From: DASZQY01 sp036511595
GTDB taxonomy: Bacteria; Pseudomonadota; Alphaproteobacteria; Rhizobiales; Kaistiaceae
Assembly: GCA_036511595.1 (NCBI GenBank)
Contig: DATCBY010000065.1
Location: 22,197 to 86,196 of the forward strand
Reading direction: 5' to 3'
DNA: 64,000 bases
Part shown: piece after piece, positions 51,108 to 60,327 of the stretch
How positions within the stretch are numbered: position 1 is the stretch's first letter
How the letters are laid out: the number at the start of each line of letters is the position of its first letter
Position numbers and translations under genes: made by a program
Notes under the pieces: model-generated
The model's input: the letters and a program-made list of their open reading frames with translations, nothing else
What the model was told of the DNA's origin: nothing
Database searches by the model: none

Positions 51108-51566
51108 ATGCGCCCGGAAATCCGCCGCCCCCTGTTTGCCGTTGCCGTTTTCGTTGCGGTCGCCGCGTCGGTTACAGAGGCCACGCCGAAGCCGCCCGCC
51201 GGCGACCGGGCGCAGCGCTATGTCCTCAGCGCCGCCCCGGGTGGGTTCGTTCGCCTGGACACGACGAGCGGAGCGGTATCGCATTGCAATCAGCAGGCAG
51301 GCGTCTGGTATTGCGACGCGCTCGCCGGCGAAGACGCCGGCCTGAAGGCGCGGCTGGATGCGCTGGCCGTTGAGGTCGCCAAACTCACCACCACGGTCGC
51401 TGCCCTCGACGGCCGCGTCTCCAGGCTCGAGACAGGTGAACCGAAGCTCGTGCCGACAGCAGCTCCAGCGTCAACGGCGAAGCGGCCGGGATTCGCCGGG
51501 CAGGCCGTCCATCGCCTCGTCGTCATGATCCGCGCTCTCAAGCATCGCCCGGCAAGCGCCGGCTGA
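51108..51566 (+). CDS. Hypothetical secreted or membrane-anchored protein
   Basis: A 152-residue protein with an N-terminal signal/anchor (MRPEIRRPLFAVAVFVAVAA), then a short conserved domain with RYVLSAAPGGFVRLDTTSG and two cysteines (SHCNQ, WYCDA) likely to form a disulfide, followed by a coiled-coil segment (about 85-115) and a basic tail. The domain resembles a periplasmic family seen in many alphaproteobacteria that I cannot name. ATG 51108 is preferred because of GAGG 12 nt upstream; the longer in-frame start at 51021 is less likely. Confidence 0.65.
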   Translation: MRPEIRRPLFAVAVFVAVAASVTEATPKPPAGDRAQRYVLSAAPGGFVRLDTTSGAVSHCNQQAGVWYCDALAGEDAGLKARLDALAVEVAKLTTTVAALDGRVSRLETGEPKLVPTAAPASTAKRPGFAGQAVHRLVVMIRALKHRPASAG

Positions 51567-51568
51567 AA

Positions 51569-52525
51569 CTAAGCCTTGAAGCGCTCCGTAGCGCTGACCA
51601 GTTCGTGGACGATGCCGGGCTCGGTCATCGCATGTCCACTGTCGGGAACGATGCGGTAGTCGGCGAGCGGCCACGCCTGATGCAATTCGAAGGCAGTCGA
51701 TGCCGGCGTGCATAGATCATAGCGCCCGTGCACGATGACACCCGGCACATCCTTCAGCCGGGTGGCGTTGGCAAGAAGCTGGTCGTCGCGGTCGAAGAAG
51801 CCGCGGTTCTGGAAGTAGTGGCACTCGATACGCGCGAAGGCGAGCGCGTAGCGCGGCTCGCCAAAGGCAGCGGCGCGCGCCGCGTCGGGCAGAAGCGAGA
51901 TGGTGCTACCTTCCCACGTGGCCCATGCGCGGGCGGCGGTAAGCTGCACTTCCTTGTCGGCGCCGGTGAGCCGCTTGTAATACGCAGCGATGAGATCGCC
52001 GCGTTCGCTTTCCGGAATCGGTTTCAGATATTCCGCGAAGGCCTCCGGCTGAATGAACGATGCGCCCTTCTGGTAGAACCACTCAAGTTCGTCGCGGCGG
52101 AGCGTGAAGATGCCGCGCAACAGCAGTTCGGTGACGCGCGCCGGATGGGTCTCGGCGTAAGCAAGCGCCAGCGTCGATCCCCACGAGCCGCCAAATACCT
52201 GCCAGCGGTCTATGCCGAGATGCGCGCGGATGCGCTCAATGTCAGCCACCAGATCCCAGGTCGTGTTTTCACGAAGTTCCGCGTAGGGCGTCGACTGGCC
52301 GCAACCACGCTGGTCGAAAAGCACCATGTGATAGGCTTGGGCGTCGTGGAAACGCGGCATCGTCGGGTTCATGCCGGCGCCGGGCCCGCCGTGCAGGATG
52401 ACCGCCGGCGTGCCGTGTGGGTTGCCGTATTCGGCGACGAAAATCTCGTGCAGGTCCGACACCTTCAGCCGGTGGCTGGCGAAGGGTTCAAGCGCAGGAA
52501 ACAGGCCGCGGCGCGCCTCGGTCAT
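51569..52525 (-). CDS. pip: Prolyl aminopeptidase (proline iminopeptidase)
   Basis: Alpha/beta hydrolase (S33) cleaving N-terminal proline from peptides. The 318-residue protein has the oxyanion HGGPGAG (45-51), DQRGCGQSTP near 71-80, and the nucleophile elbow GGSWGS with Ser114; the catalytic Asp is in GRYDLCTP and the His in DSGHAMTEPG. The start is ATG 52525, overlapping the symporter stop by ATGA. It is the last gene of the DUF4212-symporter-pip run, which suggests that the symporter may supply peptides or proline, though this is inference. Confidence 0.94.
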   Translation of the reverse strand: MTEARRGLFPALEPFASHRLKVSDLHEIFVAEYGNPHGTPAVILHGGPGAGMNPTMPRFHDAQAYHMVLFDQRGCGQSTPYAELRENTTWDLVADIERIRAHLGIDRWQVFGGSWGSTLALAYAETHPARVTELLLRGIFTLRRDELEWFYQKGASFIQPEAFAEYLKPIPESERGDLIAAYYKRLTGADKEVQLTAARAWATWEGSTISLLPDAARAAAFGEPRYALAFARIECHYFQNRGFFDRDDQLLANATRLKDVPGVIVHGRYDLCTPASTAFELHQAWPLADYRIVPDSGHAMTEPGIVHELVSATERFKA

Positions 52526-54345
52526 AGGCTTTCGCTTTCCTGGACAAATGGCGCGCCGCCCGGCCGGCGGATGGCATCGACAATACCCTGACGTTCCTCC
52601 GCCGGCGGTTCGGAGGCAAGACTGACGCCGATCGCGGCCAAGAAACCCAGAGGCATTCCCCCGATCGCCGCCGTCAGTTCGCTGAAGCCAAGCCGGCCGA
52701 ATGGCAGAAACCCGGGATAGCGCCGGTCGAGAATAAGGCCGCCGGTGACGACAAGCCCGGTGAGGATGCCGGCGACGGCGCCGTTGGCGGTCGCCCTTTT
52801 CCACCAGACCGCGAGGATCAGGGCAGGAAAAAGCGCGCCGGCCGACAGCGAAATCGCCGCCGGCGCGAGCGCGAACGCAACGTCCGGAGCGTCGCTCGCG
52901 AGCCACGCTGCCAGAAGCACAATGGCAACCAGCAGAACGCGCGTGACGATGAGCTGGCGGCCGGCCGAGGGATGCACCTCGCGCGCGCTACCATAGAGAT
53001 CGTGGCCGATCGCGCTTGCCACTGCGAACGCCATGGCCTTGGCAGCAGCGAGTGTGGCGGCCAGTGCGCCCAGTGCCACAAGGGCCGATGCGACCGCGGG
53101 CAGATCGAAGATTGCCGGCGCGGCCAGTACCAGCCCGTCACCGCTCATCGAGAGATCGCTTGCCGCGAGGTTGCCGGTAAAGCCCGCGGCTCCGCTGCAC
53201 GCACCCAGCACGGCATCGACGGACACCGCCTCGACCCCGCAAATTCTGATCAGGCCGAGATTGCCAAACGTGAAAATCCAGTCGGGCAGGTTCTCGATGG
53301 GCCCGTCGACCACCTCCCGCAGGATCAGAAAGTGGGCGAACGCGGCATAGGCGGGCGCGGCGGCGATGATGAGCAATACGAACAGAAGTCCCCACGCCGC
53401 CGAGCGGCGGGCGCGATCGGGGCCGCGCACCGTGGCGCTGCGCATGAGCAAGTGCGGCAGAGAAGCAACGCCGGCCGCTAGCGTCAGAACGGTGGCCAGG
53501 AAGGTAAATTCGCCGCCGCCGGCTGTGGCCCACGATTGGCCTGTCGGCGGGGGCGCCAGGTCGCGCCCGCTTGCCAGCACCAGCAGGGCGGCGTCCCGGA
53601 GCGCGAATCCGAAGGTGAGCTGGGGCAAGGGCGAGGCGTATTCGCGGATCGCCACGATCGTGACAGGCACGAGGAATGCCGCGGCAAGAACGATATATTC
53701 AACCATCGCCGTCCGGGTGATCGCGCGCACGCCGCCAAAGACGGCCGTCACGACAATGAGCGCGGTGACGACGGCCACCGCCGTGCCTGCCGAAATGCCG
53801 AGGAGGAGGGCCGTCAGGGTCGCAGCGCTCACCATCGCCGCCGCCGTGGCGGCGAAAAGCGCCAGCCCAACGACGAGCGCCGCCGCCAGGCGCACGGCTC
53901 GCCCACCATAGCGCATGCCGAGGAAATCGACGACGCCGAAAGCGCCCGACTTGCGGAAATAGGGTGCAAAGCAGACCGCCAGGACGACGAAACCCAGGCA
54001 CCAGCCGATCGTGATCGCGACGGCTGCATTGGCATCGGCGAAGTAGCTGCCGGCAAGACCGAGGAAAAGGGTGCCCGAAATGACCGCCGCCGCGCTGGCG
54101 ATGCCGTTGACCGGCGGCGGCAGCGCGCGGGCCGCCAGATAGAACTCCGACGTCTGCATGGTGGCGGCGTTGATGCCGATGGCGCCGAAAGCAAGCAGCA
54201 CCGCGCCACCGAGCACGCTGCCGAGCACATTGGCGGGCAGGCCGAAGTAGCCAAGCAGTGCGAGGATTGCGCTGAGAATAGCGAAGGCGACAGCAAACAG
54301 CGTCGCCAACCTGCCGTACGTGGTCGCCGATGATCGCCTGGCCAT
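52522..54345 (-). CDS. Sodium:solute symporter (SSS family, VC_2705/ActP-like)
   Basis: A 607-residue membrane protein with about 13-14 helices of the SSS family (acetate/proline/pantothenate permease group). Family motifs are visible as ASAAAVISGTLFLGLAG near residue 85 and an unwound-TM1-like GI stretch; a periplasmic insert lies near 360-400 (DGPIENLPDWIF). The upstream DUF4212 protein is the usual small partner of this subfamily. The substrate is uncertain: acetate, other short carboxylates or amino acids. The start is ATG 54345. Confidence 0.88.
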   Translation of the reverse strand: MARRSSATTYGRLATLFAVAFAILSAILALLGYFGLPANVLGSVLGGAVLLAFGAIGINAATMQTSEFYLAARALPPPVNGIASAAAVISGTLFLGLAGSYFADANAAVAITIGWCLGFVVLAVCFAPYFRKSGAFGVVDFLGMRYGGRAVRLAAALVVGLALFAATAAAMVSAATLTALLLGISAGTAVAVVTALIVVTAVFGGVRAITRTAMVEYIVLAAAFLVPVTIVAIREYASPLPQLTFGFALRDAALLVLASGRDLAPPPTGQSWATAGGGEFTFLATVLTLAAGVASLPHLLMRSATVRGPDRARRSAAWGLLFVLLIIAAAPAYAAFAHFLILREVVDGPIENLPDWIFTFGNLGLIRICGVEAVSVDAVLGACSGAAGFTGNLAASDLSMSGDGLVLAAPAIFDLPAVASALVALGALAATLAAAKAMAFAVASAIGHDLYGSAREVHPSAGRQLIVTRVLLVAIVLLAAWLASDAPDVAFALAPAAISLSAGALFPALILAVWWKRATANGAVAGILTGLVVTGGLILDRRYPGFLPFGRLGFSELTAAIGGMPLGFLAAIGVSLASEPPAEERQGIVDAIRRPGGAPFVQESESL

Positions 54346-54355
54346 TAAAACTCGC

Positions 54356-54610
54356 CTAATCCTCGGATACGTGGTTGCCGCGGTCGAGGCCTCGCTGGCG
54401 GGCGGTGAACGCGAAGATGGCGATCAGCATCACCAGCGGCACCGCGACGACTGCGAGGAAGGTTCCGAGCGGCAAACCGAGAACCGCCCGTCGGTCGAGA
54501 AGCCCGGCTACCAGCCGCGGCAGCACACCGACGACGCAGAGCCCGGCCAACGTCGCTAGCGCCAGCTGCCGGGTCTTCCGCCACCAGGCTGTCTCGCTCG
54601 TGTCCCGCAC
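54356..54610 (-). CDS. DUF4212 small subunit of the sodium symporter
   Basis: An 84-residue protein with two membrane helices (about 18-36 and 46-66) and the family's TAWWRKTRQLALATL N terminus. DUF4212 proteins are encoded directly before VC_2705-type SSS symporters and are presumed accessory subunits. It ends 10 bp before the symporter start, in the same transcript. Confidence 0.9.
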   Translation of the reverse strand: MRDTSETAWWRKTRQLALATLAGLCVVGVLPRLVAGLLDRRAVLGLPLGTFLAVVAVPLVMLIAIFAFTARQRGLDRGNHVSED

Positions 54611-54809
54611 CTACGATCCCTTATCCGAGCCCCGCCGCTGCGCCTTCTTTCGGTCCGGGATGGCCGCAGTTGTACGGCTCGGCCGACCGCCCGAAAAGTC
54701 GCGTCGGACCATGCGGGCGGTTTGCCGGCCGGTCAACCGAAGGCTAGGAGACTTCCTACTGAAAAGGGATCGCACCGCTTGCGTGCGATTGAAAAGGGGA
54801 GTGACACGA

Positions 54810-55229
54810 ATGTCCATGATGACCGAATTTCGCGAATTTGCCCTCAAGGGCAATATGGTCGATCTCGCCATCGGTGTGATCATCGGCGCTGCGTTTGGCG
54901 GACTGGTCGGATCGGTAGTCGCCGATATCCTCATGCCGATCATCGGCGTGGTCACGGGCGGCATCGACTTTTCCAACATGTTCGTGCAGCTGCACGGCGC
55001 TCCGGCGGCAACGCTCGCCGACGCCCAGAAGAACGGCGCGACTTTGGCTTACGGCCATTTCATTACGCTGCTGATCAACTTCGTGATCGTCGCCTGGGTG
55101 CTCTTCATGGTGGTCAAGGCGATGAACCGCATGAAGCGTCAGCCGCCGCCACTGCCGGCAACTCCTCCGACAACGGAAGATCAGATACTGCTGCGCGAGA
55201 TTCGCGATCTCCTCGCCGCCAGAAAATAG
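54810..55229 (+). CDS. mscL: Large-conductance mechanosensitive channel
   Basis: A 139-residue channel opened by membrane tension to release solutes on hypo-osmotic shock. It has the N-terminal amphipathic helix (MTEFREFALKGNMVDLA), TM1 (VIIGAAFGGLVGSVVADILMP) with the small-residue pore lining, a periplasmic loop, TM2 (HFITLLINFVIVAWVLFMVV) and a charged C-terminal helix bundle (EDQILLREIRDLL). The start is ATG 54810, with AGGGGAG upstream at about 54794-54800. Full length. Confidence 0.96.
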   Translation: MSMMTEFREFALKGNMVDLAIGVIIGAAFGGLVGSVVADILMPIIGVVTGGIDFSNMFVQLHGAPAATLADAQKNGATLAYGHFITLLINFVIVAWVLFMVVKAMNRMKRQPPPLPATPPTTEDQILLREIRDLLAARK

Positions 55230-55340
55230 GCCAGTCGATCAGCGTTGCCGATCGATCCGGCCGAGGCATTTCATGAGCGTCGGCATGGCCACGCGATTGG
55301 CCGGCCGTGCGATTGCGATGCGCCGGACAACGGGAAAGTC

Positions 55341-56516
55341 ATGCGACCCGAGGATCATCTTGCCGCGCTCCGCGGCGAAGCCCGCGATGCACCCGAGAGC
55401 GGAATCGTCGAGGTATTCAACTACGGACGCAATCGCGACGGCCTGATTCCGTTGTGGGTGGGCGAGGGAGACCTGCCGACGCCGGCCTTCATCGCCGATA
55501 CCGCGGCGAGGTCGCTGCGCGACGGCGAGACCTTCTATACCTACCAGCGCGGCCTGCCGGAACTGCGCGCCGCGCTCGCCCACTACCATGCCCGCACCTA
55601 TAGCCGTCCGTTTGACGCGGACCGCTTCTTCGTCACCGGCTCGGGCATGCATGCGATCCAGATGGCTGTGCGCATGGTTGCCGGCGACGGCGACGAGGTC
55701 ATCGTGCCGACGCCGACGTGGCCGAATTTCCCAGCCGCAGTCGGCATCGGCGGCGCCAGGGCGGTGGAGGTGGCCATGACTTTCGGCAACGCCGGCTGGA
55801 CGCTCGATCTCGAGAAGCTCTTCGCCGCGGCCACCGATCGCACCAAGGCGATCTTCCTCAATTCGCCCTCCAACCCGACCGGCTGGACGGCGACCGCCGA
55901 CGAATTGCGCGCGATCCTGGCCTTCGCCCGCGAGCGCGGCATCTGGATCATCGCCGACGAGGTCTATCACCGGTTCTACTATTTGGGTTTCCGCGCGCCG
56001 TCCTTCTACGATCTCTCCCAACCCGACGACCGCATCATCTTCGTCAATACCATGTCAAAAAACTGGGCAATGACCGGGTGGCGGGTCGGTTGGCTCTCGG
56101 CGCCGCCGATCCTTGGGCCGGTGATCGAGAACCTGATGCAGTATTCCAACTCCGGTGTTGCCGCCTTCATGCAGCGCGCCGCCACTGTCGCGGTCAACGA
56201 CGGAGACGACTTCATCGCGCTGCAGGTGGCCCGCGCCCGGGCCGGACGCGACATCGTCGTCGACGGCCTCGGCGCCAGCGGCCGCGCGCGTTTCGCCGTT
56301 CCCGACGGTGCCTTCTATCTGTTCTTCGCGCTCGACGGCTGGGACGACACGCGCCGGCTGGCGCTCCGCCTGGTCGACGAAGCCAACGTCGGGCTGGCGC
56401 CGGGCTCGGCGTTCGGCGCCGGCGGTAGCGCGTTCCTGCGTCTTTGTTTCCTTCGCGATGCCGGACAACTGCGCACCGCGACCGCGCGGCTGGCGGAATG
56501 GGTGGCGAAGCATTGA
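55341..56516 (+). CDS. Class I/II pyridoxal-phosphate aminotransferase
   Basis: A 391-residue fold-type I aminotransferase of the aspartate/aromatic aminotransferase group. Visible are the PLP phosphate-site TGSGMHAIQMAV near 99-110, SPSNPTG (175-181) with the conserved Asn, DEVYH (206-210) with the PLP-contacting Asp and Tyr, and the Schiff-base Lys240 in NTMSKNWAMTGWRVG. The substrate cannot be fixed. ATG 55341 is chosen with GGGAAAG 3 nt upstream; a longer frame from 55245 lacks homology. The stop overlaps the DUF1697 gene. Confidence 0.9.
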   Translation: MRPEDHLAALRGEARDAPESGIVEVFNYGRNRDGLIPLWVGEGDLPTPAFIADTAARSLRDGETFYTYQRGLPELRAALAHYHARTYSRPFDADRFFVTGSGMHAIQMAVRMVAGDGDEVIVPTPTWPNFPAAVGIGGARAVEVAMTFGNAGWTLDLEKLFAAATDRTKAIFLNSPSNPTGWTATADELRAILAFARERGIWIIADEVYHRFYYLGFRAPSFYDLSQPDDRIIFVNTMSKNWAMTGWRVGWLSAPPILGPVIENLMQYSNSGVAAFMQRAATVAVNDGDDFIALQVARARAGRDIVVDGLGASGRARFAVPDGAFYLFFALDGWDDTRRLALRLVDEANVGLAPGSAFGAGGSAFLRLCFLRDAGQLRTATARLAEWVAKH

Positions 56517-57061
56517 CCGCCTACGCCGCTCTCCTGCGCGCGGTAAATGTCGGCGGCACGGGCATCATCAAGATGGCCGCGCTGAAGGTGCTGTGCGAGG
56601 CCGCCGGCTTCGCCAAGGTGGCCACCCTCCTGCAAAGCGGCAACGTCGTTTTCACCGCGGGCGGATCGGACGAGACGGTGGCGAAGAAGCTCGCCGATAG
56701 CATTGAGGCGAGCCACGGCTTCCGTCCCGCGATCGTGGTGCGCACCGTCGCCGAGATCGCCGATGCGGTGACGCGCAACCCGTTCGCCGCGGCCGCAAGG
56801 GATGACCCGGGCCACATGCTCGTCGCTTTCACGGCCGACCTGCCGACGGCAGGGGCTGCCGAACGCCTCAAGGCAGTTAAGGTGGCGGGCGAGCGCTTCG
56901 CGCTCAGTCGCCGGGAACTCTTCGTCCACTATCCCGACGGGGTCGGCACGTCGAAGGTCACCAACACGGTGCTGGAGCGCGCTCTGGGCGTCCCCGCGAC
57001 CGCGCGCAACTGGAACACAATAGAGAAACTTCTGGCGCTGGCGGCGAAGCTGGAAGCCTAG
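56513..57061 (+). CDS. DUF1697 family protein
   Basis: A 182-residue protein of the DUF1697 family, function unknown. The signature YAALLRAVNVGG is at the N terminus, followed by LLQSGNVVF and the C-terminal TARNWNTIEKL. The start is TTG 56513, inside the preceding stop (TTGA), because family members begin directly with MTxYxALLRGINVGG; an ATG at 56498 would add five unrelated residues. The stop overlaps hemA on the other strand by 4 bp. Confidence 0.87.
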   Translation: MTAYAALLRAVNVGGTGIIKMAALKVLCEAAGFAKVATLLQSGNVVFTAGGSDETVAKKLADSIEASHGFRPAIVVRTVAEIADAVTRNPFAAAARDDPGHMLVAFTADLPTAGAAERLKAVKVAGERFALSRRELFVHYPDGVGTSKVTNTVLERALGVPATARNWNTIEKLLALAAKLEA

Positions 57062-58344
57062 CCGCCGGCGGGCGGGAAAACTGCGATGCGGGCGTTGCCC
57101 GACGCGGCGACGCGCTGGGCCGGCTCTTCGCCCTCGACGAACCGCGGCAAGCCGAGCTTGTCCCACACGTCCACCAGCGCACCAGCGAGCCTGGCGATCA
57201 GCGCCGAGTCATGGAACGGCGTCGGCGTGATGCGCAGCCGCTCCTGGCCGCGCGGCACGGTCGGGTAGTTGATCGGCTGGATATAGATGCCGTGCTGCTC
57301 AAGCAGCGTGTCGCTCGCCTGCTTGCAGCGCTCGGCGTCGCCAACAAACAACGGAATGATGTGCGTTTCGGTGGGCATCACTGGCAGGCCCGAGGCGGCC
57401 AGCGCCCGTTTGGTCTCGGCGACGTTGCGCTGCTGCGCTTCGCGCTCGGCGGCGGATTGCTTGAGATGGCGGATCGAGGTCAGCGCGGCGGCGGCAATGC
57501 CGGGCGGCAGGGCGGTGGTGAAGATGAAGCCGGGCGCATACGAGCGCACCGTGTCGACGATGGCCTGGCTGGCGGCAATATAGCCGCCGAGCGCTCCGAA
57601 CGCCTTGGCGAGCGTGCCCTCGATGATGTCGATGCGGTCCATGACGCCGTCGCGCTCGGCGATACCGCCGCCGCGTGGACCGTACATGCCGACCGCATGG
57701 ACTTCATCGAGGTAGGTCATGGCGCCGTACTTCGCAGCGAGATCGGCGATCTTGCTGATCGGCGCAATGTCGCCGTCCATCGAATAAACCGACTCGAAGG
57801 CAATCAGCTTGGCGCGATCCGGAGACGCTAGCTTCAGGAGCGATTCCAGATGCGCCACATCGTTGTGGCGGAAGATCACCTTCTGCACCCCGGAACGCCG
57901 GACGCCCTCGATCATCGACGCGTGGTTGAATTCGTCCGAGAAGATGATGCAGTCGGGGAGCAGCTTGGCGACTGTGGAGATCGTCGCCTCGTTCGAGACG
58001 AAGCCGGACGTGAATACCAGCGCCGCCTCCTTGCCATGCAGATCGGCGAGCTCGCGCTCCATCACGACCAGCGGGTGGTTGGTGCCGGAGATGTTGCGCG
58101 TGCCACCGGCGCCGACGCCCATCGTCCGCGCCGTCTCGCTCAGCGCGGCGATGACGGTCTCGTTCTGGCCCATGCCGAGATAATCGTTGGAGCACCAGAC
58201 GACGATCTCGCGGTCGCCCTTGTCAGCATGCCAGGTGGCAAAAGGGAAACGGCCCGCGATCCTCTCAAGGTCGGCGAAGACGCGGTAGCGGCGCTCGGCA
58301 TGGAGCGCAGCGATCGCCTCGGCGAAAATCGACTGATAATCCAT
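57058..58344 (-). CDS. hemA: 5-aminolevulinate synthase
   Basis: PLP enzyme condensing glycine and succinyl-CoA to 5-aminolevulinate, the first step of haem synthesis in Alphaproteobacteria (C4 pathway). The 428-residue protein begins MDYQSIFAEAIAALHAERRYRVF and has the motifs WCSNDYLGMGQ (50-60), GAGGTRNISGT (78-88), DEVHAVGMYG (213-222) and the Schiff-base Lys247 in EGTLAKAFGALGG. Size and motifs fit ALAS rather than KBL or AONS. The presence of this gene supports an alphaproteobacterial source. Confidence 0.96.
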   Translation of the reverse strand: MDYQSIFAEAIAALHAERRYRVFADLERIAGRFPFATWHADKGDREIVVWCSNDYLGMGQNETVIAALSETARTMGVGAGGTRNISGTNHPLVVMERELADLHGKEAALVFTSGFVSNEATISTVAKLLPDCIIFSDEFNHASMIEGVRRSGVQKVIFRHNDVAHLESLLKLASPDRAKLIAFESVYSMDGDIAPISKIADLAAKYGAMTYLDEVHAVGMYGPRGGGIAERDGVMDRIDIIEGTLAKAFGALGGYIAASQAIVDTVRSYAPGFIFTTALPPGIAAAALTSIRHLKQSAAEREAQQRNVAETKRALAASGLPVMPTETHIIPLFVGDAERCKQASDTLLEQHGIYIQPINYPTVPRGQERLRITPTPFHDSALIARLAGALVDVWDKLGLPRFVEGEEPAQRVAASGNARIAVFPPAGG

Positions 58345-58583
58345 CAGAATCTCGGCTCTCTAGAATACGCTGAAAGTAGAGGCAGGCTTGGTCCAAGTCC
58401 ACCGGCACTTTGCCGCGCGGCAGAAATGCTGGCCTTTGACGCTGGTCGATCGGCTGTGACAGAGTGGCCGGAGAGCAAGCGTTGCATCCAACAATTGAAA
58501 ATCGGTTGCGCCGTCGCCGATTTGGATCGAGGCGGCCGGTTGGTTGGCTATCCTCGTCCACCCGGACTGGAGAATTGATCTCG

Positions 58584-59414
58584 ATGCGATTTGACCGTTT
58601 CTTTGCCGCAGCGCTTCTATTCATGGCCGCCGGCGGCGCTCATGCGGCGCCCGCTTGCGGTGGCGATTTCGGGGCCTGGCTGGCCGACTTTGAAAAGGAC
58701 GCCCAAGCGGCAGGTATCTCCAGCCGAACCATCTCGGCCGGCCTGACCGGCGTCACTCCGGATCCTCAGATTATCGCCCTCGACCACCATCAGGGCTACT
58801 TCAAGCAGAGCTTCGAGACTTATCGCACCAAGCGCGTGCCGCCCGGCAAGGTAGAGATCGGCCTCGCCAAGATGCGCGACAACGCCGGCCTCCTCGCTCG
58901 CATCGAGAAACAATATGGCGTTCCCGGCCCGATCCTGGTCGCGATCTGGGGCCTGGAGACGGGCTTTGGCGCCGGCACTGGCACTACGCCAACAATCCGC
59001 GCTCTGGCGACGCTGGCCCACGACTGCCGCCGCTCGGCGTTCTTTACCAACGAACTGGTGGCCGCGTTGCAGATCGCCGATCGTGGCGACCTCTCGCCGG
59101 CGGCAATGAAGGGCGGCTGGGCCGGCGAATTGGGCCAGACCCAGTTCCTGCCGTCGTCCTACATGAAATTTGCCGTCGACTTCGACGGCGACGGGCGGCG
59201 CGACCTCATCCACTCTTATCCCGACGTGCTGGCATCCACCGCCAACTATCTCAAGGGCTATGGCTGGCACGCCGGCCAGCCGTGGGGCGAGGGCACCGCC
59301 AACTTCACAGTGCTCCACCAGTGGAACAAGGCGGACGTCTATTGCCGAACGATCGTCTGGTTCGCCCAGCAACTCGACAACGGCGGTGGCCCGCCGCGCA
59401 ACAGCCGCGGGTAG
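58584..59414 (+). CDS. Lytic murein transglycosylase (MltB-like, SLT_2)
   Basis: A 276-residue secreted peptidoglycan lyase. After a signal peptide (MRFDRFFAAALLFMAAGG, cleavage near HAAPA) comes the SLT_2 domain with the catalytic Glu125 in WGLETGFGAG, the GELGQTQFLPSSYM segment, a calcium-like DFDGDGRRDLI loop and the final ASTANYLKGYGW motif. The C-terminal peptidoglycan-binding domain of longer MltB homologues is absent, as is common in alphaproteobacterial short forms. The start is ATG 58584, with GGAG about 12 nt upstream. Confidence 0.92.
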   Translation: MRFDRFFAAALLFMAAGGAHAAPACGGDFGAWLADFEKDAQAAGISSRTISAGLTGVTPDPQIIALDHHQGYFKQSFETYRTKRVPPGKVEIGLAKMRDNAGLLARIEKQYGVPGPILVAIWGLETGFGAGTGTTPTIRALATLAHDCRRSAFFTNELVAALQIADRGDLSPAAMKGGWAGELGQTQFLPSSYMKFAVDFDGDGRRDLIHSYPDVLASTANYLKGYGWHAGQPWGEGTANFTVLHQWNKADVYCRTIVWFAQQLDNGGGPPRNSRG

Positions 59415-59793
59415 CGGAACGTCGCGACACCGATCGCCCGGTCGATTTCCTTCTTTGCCCCTTCACCGGACCGGGCGGCGCCGCGGCGGGGTCGAGGGCG
59501 ACGCACGGGTTATTTCATTGGGCGGATTCGTCCGGCCGCCTGCGCGGCTGCTTCCACCAGGAACTCCCGACAGCGACAACAAAGTTCCAGCGCTAGCGTA
59601 GTATTGGCTGCGCACAATCTTGTCTGTGTAACGCAACGTGTTCGCCATGATCTGTATATCCTTGGCCGAAGCATGAATTCGTGGAACCATTCTCATGTCG
59701 GCTGCATTGGGAGCCGACGAGTGGGATGTTGGGCAACAGGTGATAGGCGGCGGTTCCGCCAACCGGAATATGGCGGGAGGTTAGACGGAGCGC
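59415..59793 (+). other. Intergenic region after the transglycosylase
   Basis: About 380 bp with no supported gene. Its middle (around 59590-59700) is more A/T-rich than the surroundings. GGAG about 6 nt before ATG 59794 at the right edge belongs to the following broken gene. This marks the start of a tract where gene density drops and remnants appear. Confidence 0.5.
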
Positions 59794-60191
59794 ATGGAGA
59801 AAATCACTATTGTTGTCCGCAAGACCGGCAGCCTGGAGCCGGACCATTCCCTGAATTTCGAAGTCCCTTCGCTGCCCCGTGTCGGCAACTACCTGTCGAT
59901 ACACCGCGATGACGCGCCGCGTCCGTTTGGCGAAGACCTGATCGTTCGGCAGGTCTGGTGGCGCATGGAATATCCCGCCGTAAATGACGACCGTTCGGGC
60001 GCAAGCGTCGGCAAGTTGAGGAGATCGTTGTCGAATGCGCCAAAGCCATCGGGCCCTACTCGAGCGAACGGTGGAAAAAGGAATTGCTGCAAGCCGAGCA
60101 ACTCGGCGCCGAGGTCGAGGAGTTCGAGGTATCGCGCCCCCGCGAGGCGAAGCGCCCTGTCCCGAAGCAGCAGCTCAGTCGTAGAACGTGA
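59794..60191 (+). pseudogene. Frameshifted conserved hypothetical gene
   Basis: The first 67 or so codons (MEKITIVVRKTGSLEPD..., FEVPSLPRVGNYLSI, RPFGEDLIVRQVWWR) belong to a conserved alphaproteobacterial family of about 125 residues that I recognise but cannot name functionally. Near 59990 the homologous continuation changes frame: the next part, VEEIVVECAKAIGPYSSERW then GAEVEEFEVSRPRE, is read in another frame to TGA 60189-60191. A one-base deletion explains this. The unshifted frame runs on to 60327 as Ser/Arg-rich nonsense. Confidence 0.8.
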
Positions 60192-60255
60192 AGTCGCCGT
60201 TCTCCGCCTTGCACCGGTAGAGGGCTGCGTCGGCCTTCCTGGTGAGATCAGCCGG
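60175..60255 (-). pseudogene. Remnant of a GGDEF domain C terminus
   Basis: On the minus strand about 25 codons read DLTRKADAALYRCKAENGDF and end with FYD and a TGA stop. This matches the last helix and strand of GGDEF domains (RADxALYxAKxxGRN...). Nothing upstream on that strand has GGDEF homology, so it is a truncated relic. It overlaps the 3' end of the frameshifted gene at 59794. Confidence 0.65.
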
Positions 60256-60327
60256 GTGGTCAACAGCGTGAAGAACGACACTCCGGAATGCGTTGAGCCG
60301 ATCGGTCAACAGCCATCTGCGAGCTAA
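60254..60327 (+). pseudogene. Remnant of a SRAP (YedK/HMCES) C terminus
   Basis: The frame reads RVVNSVKNDTPECVEPI, the C terminus of the SRAP gene at 62719-63399 (WVVNSVKNDTQECVAPI). The first 28 bases, 60254-60281, are identical to 63335-63362. It abuts the GGDEF remnant and has no other SRAP sequence upstream. Confidence 0.75.
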
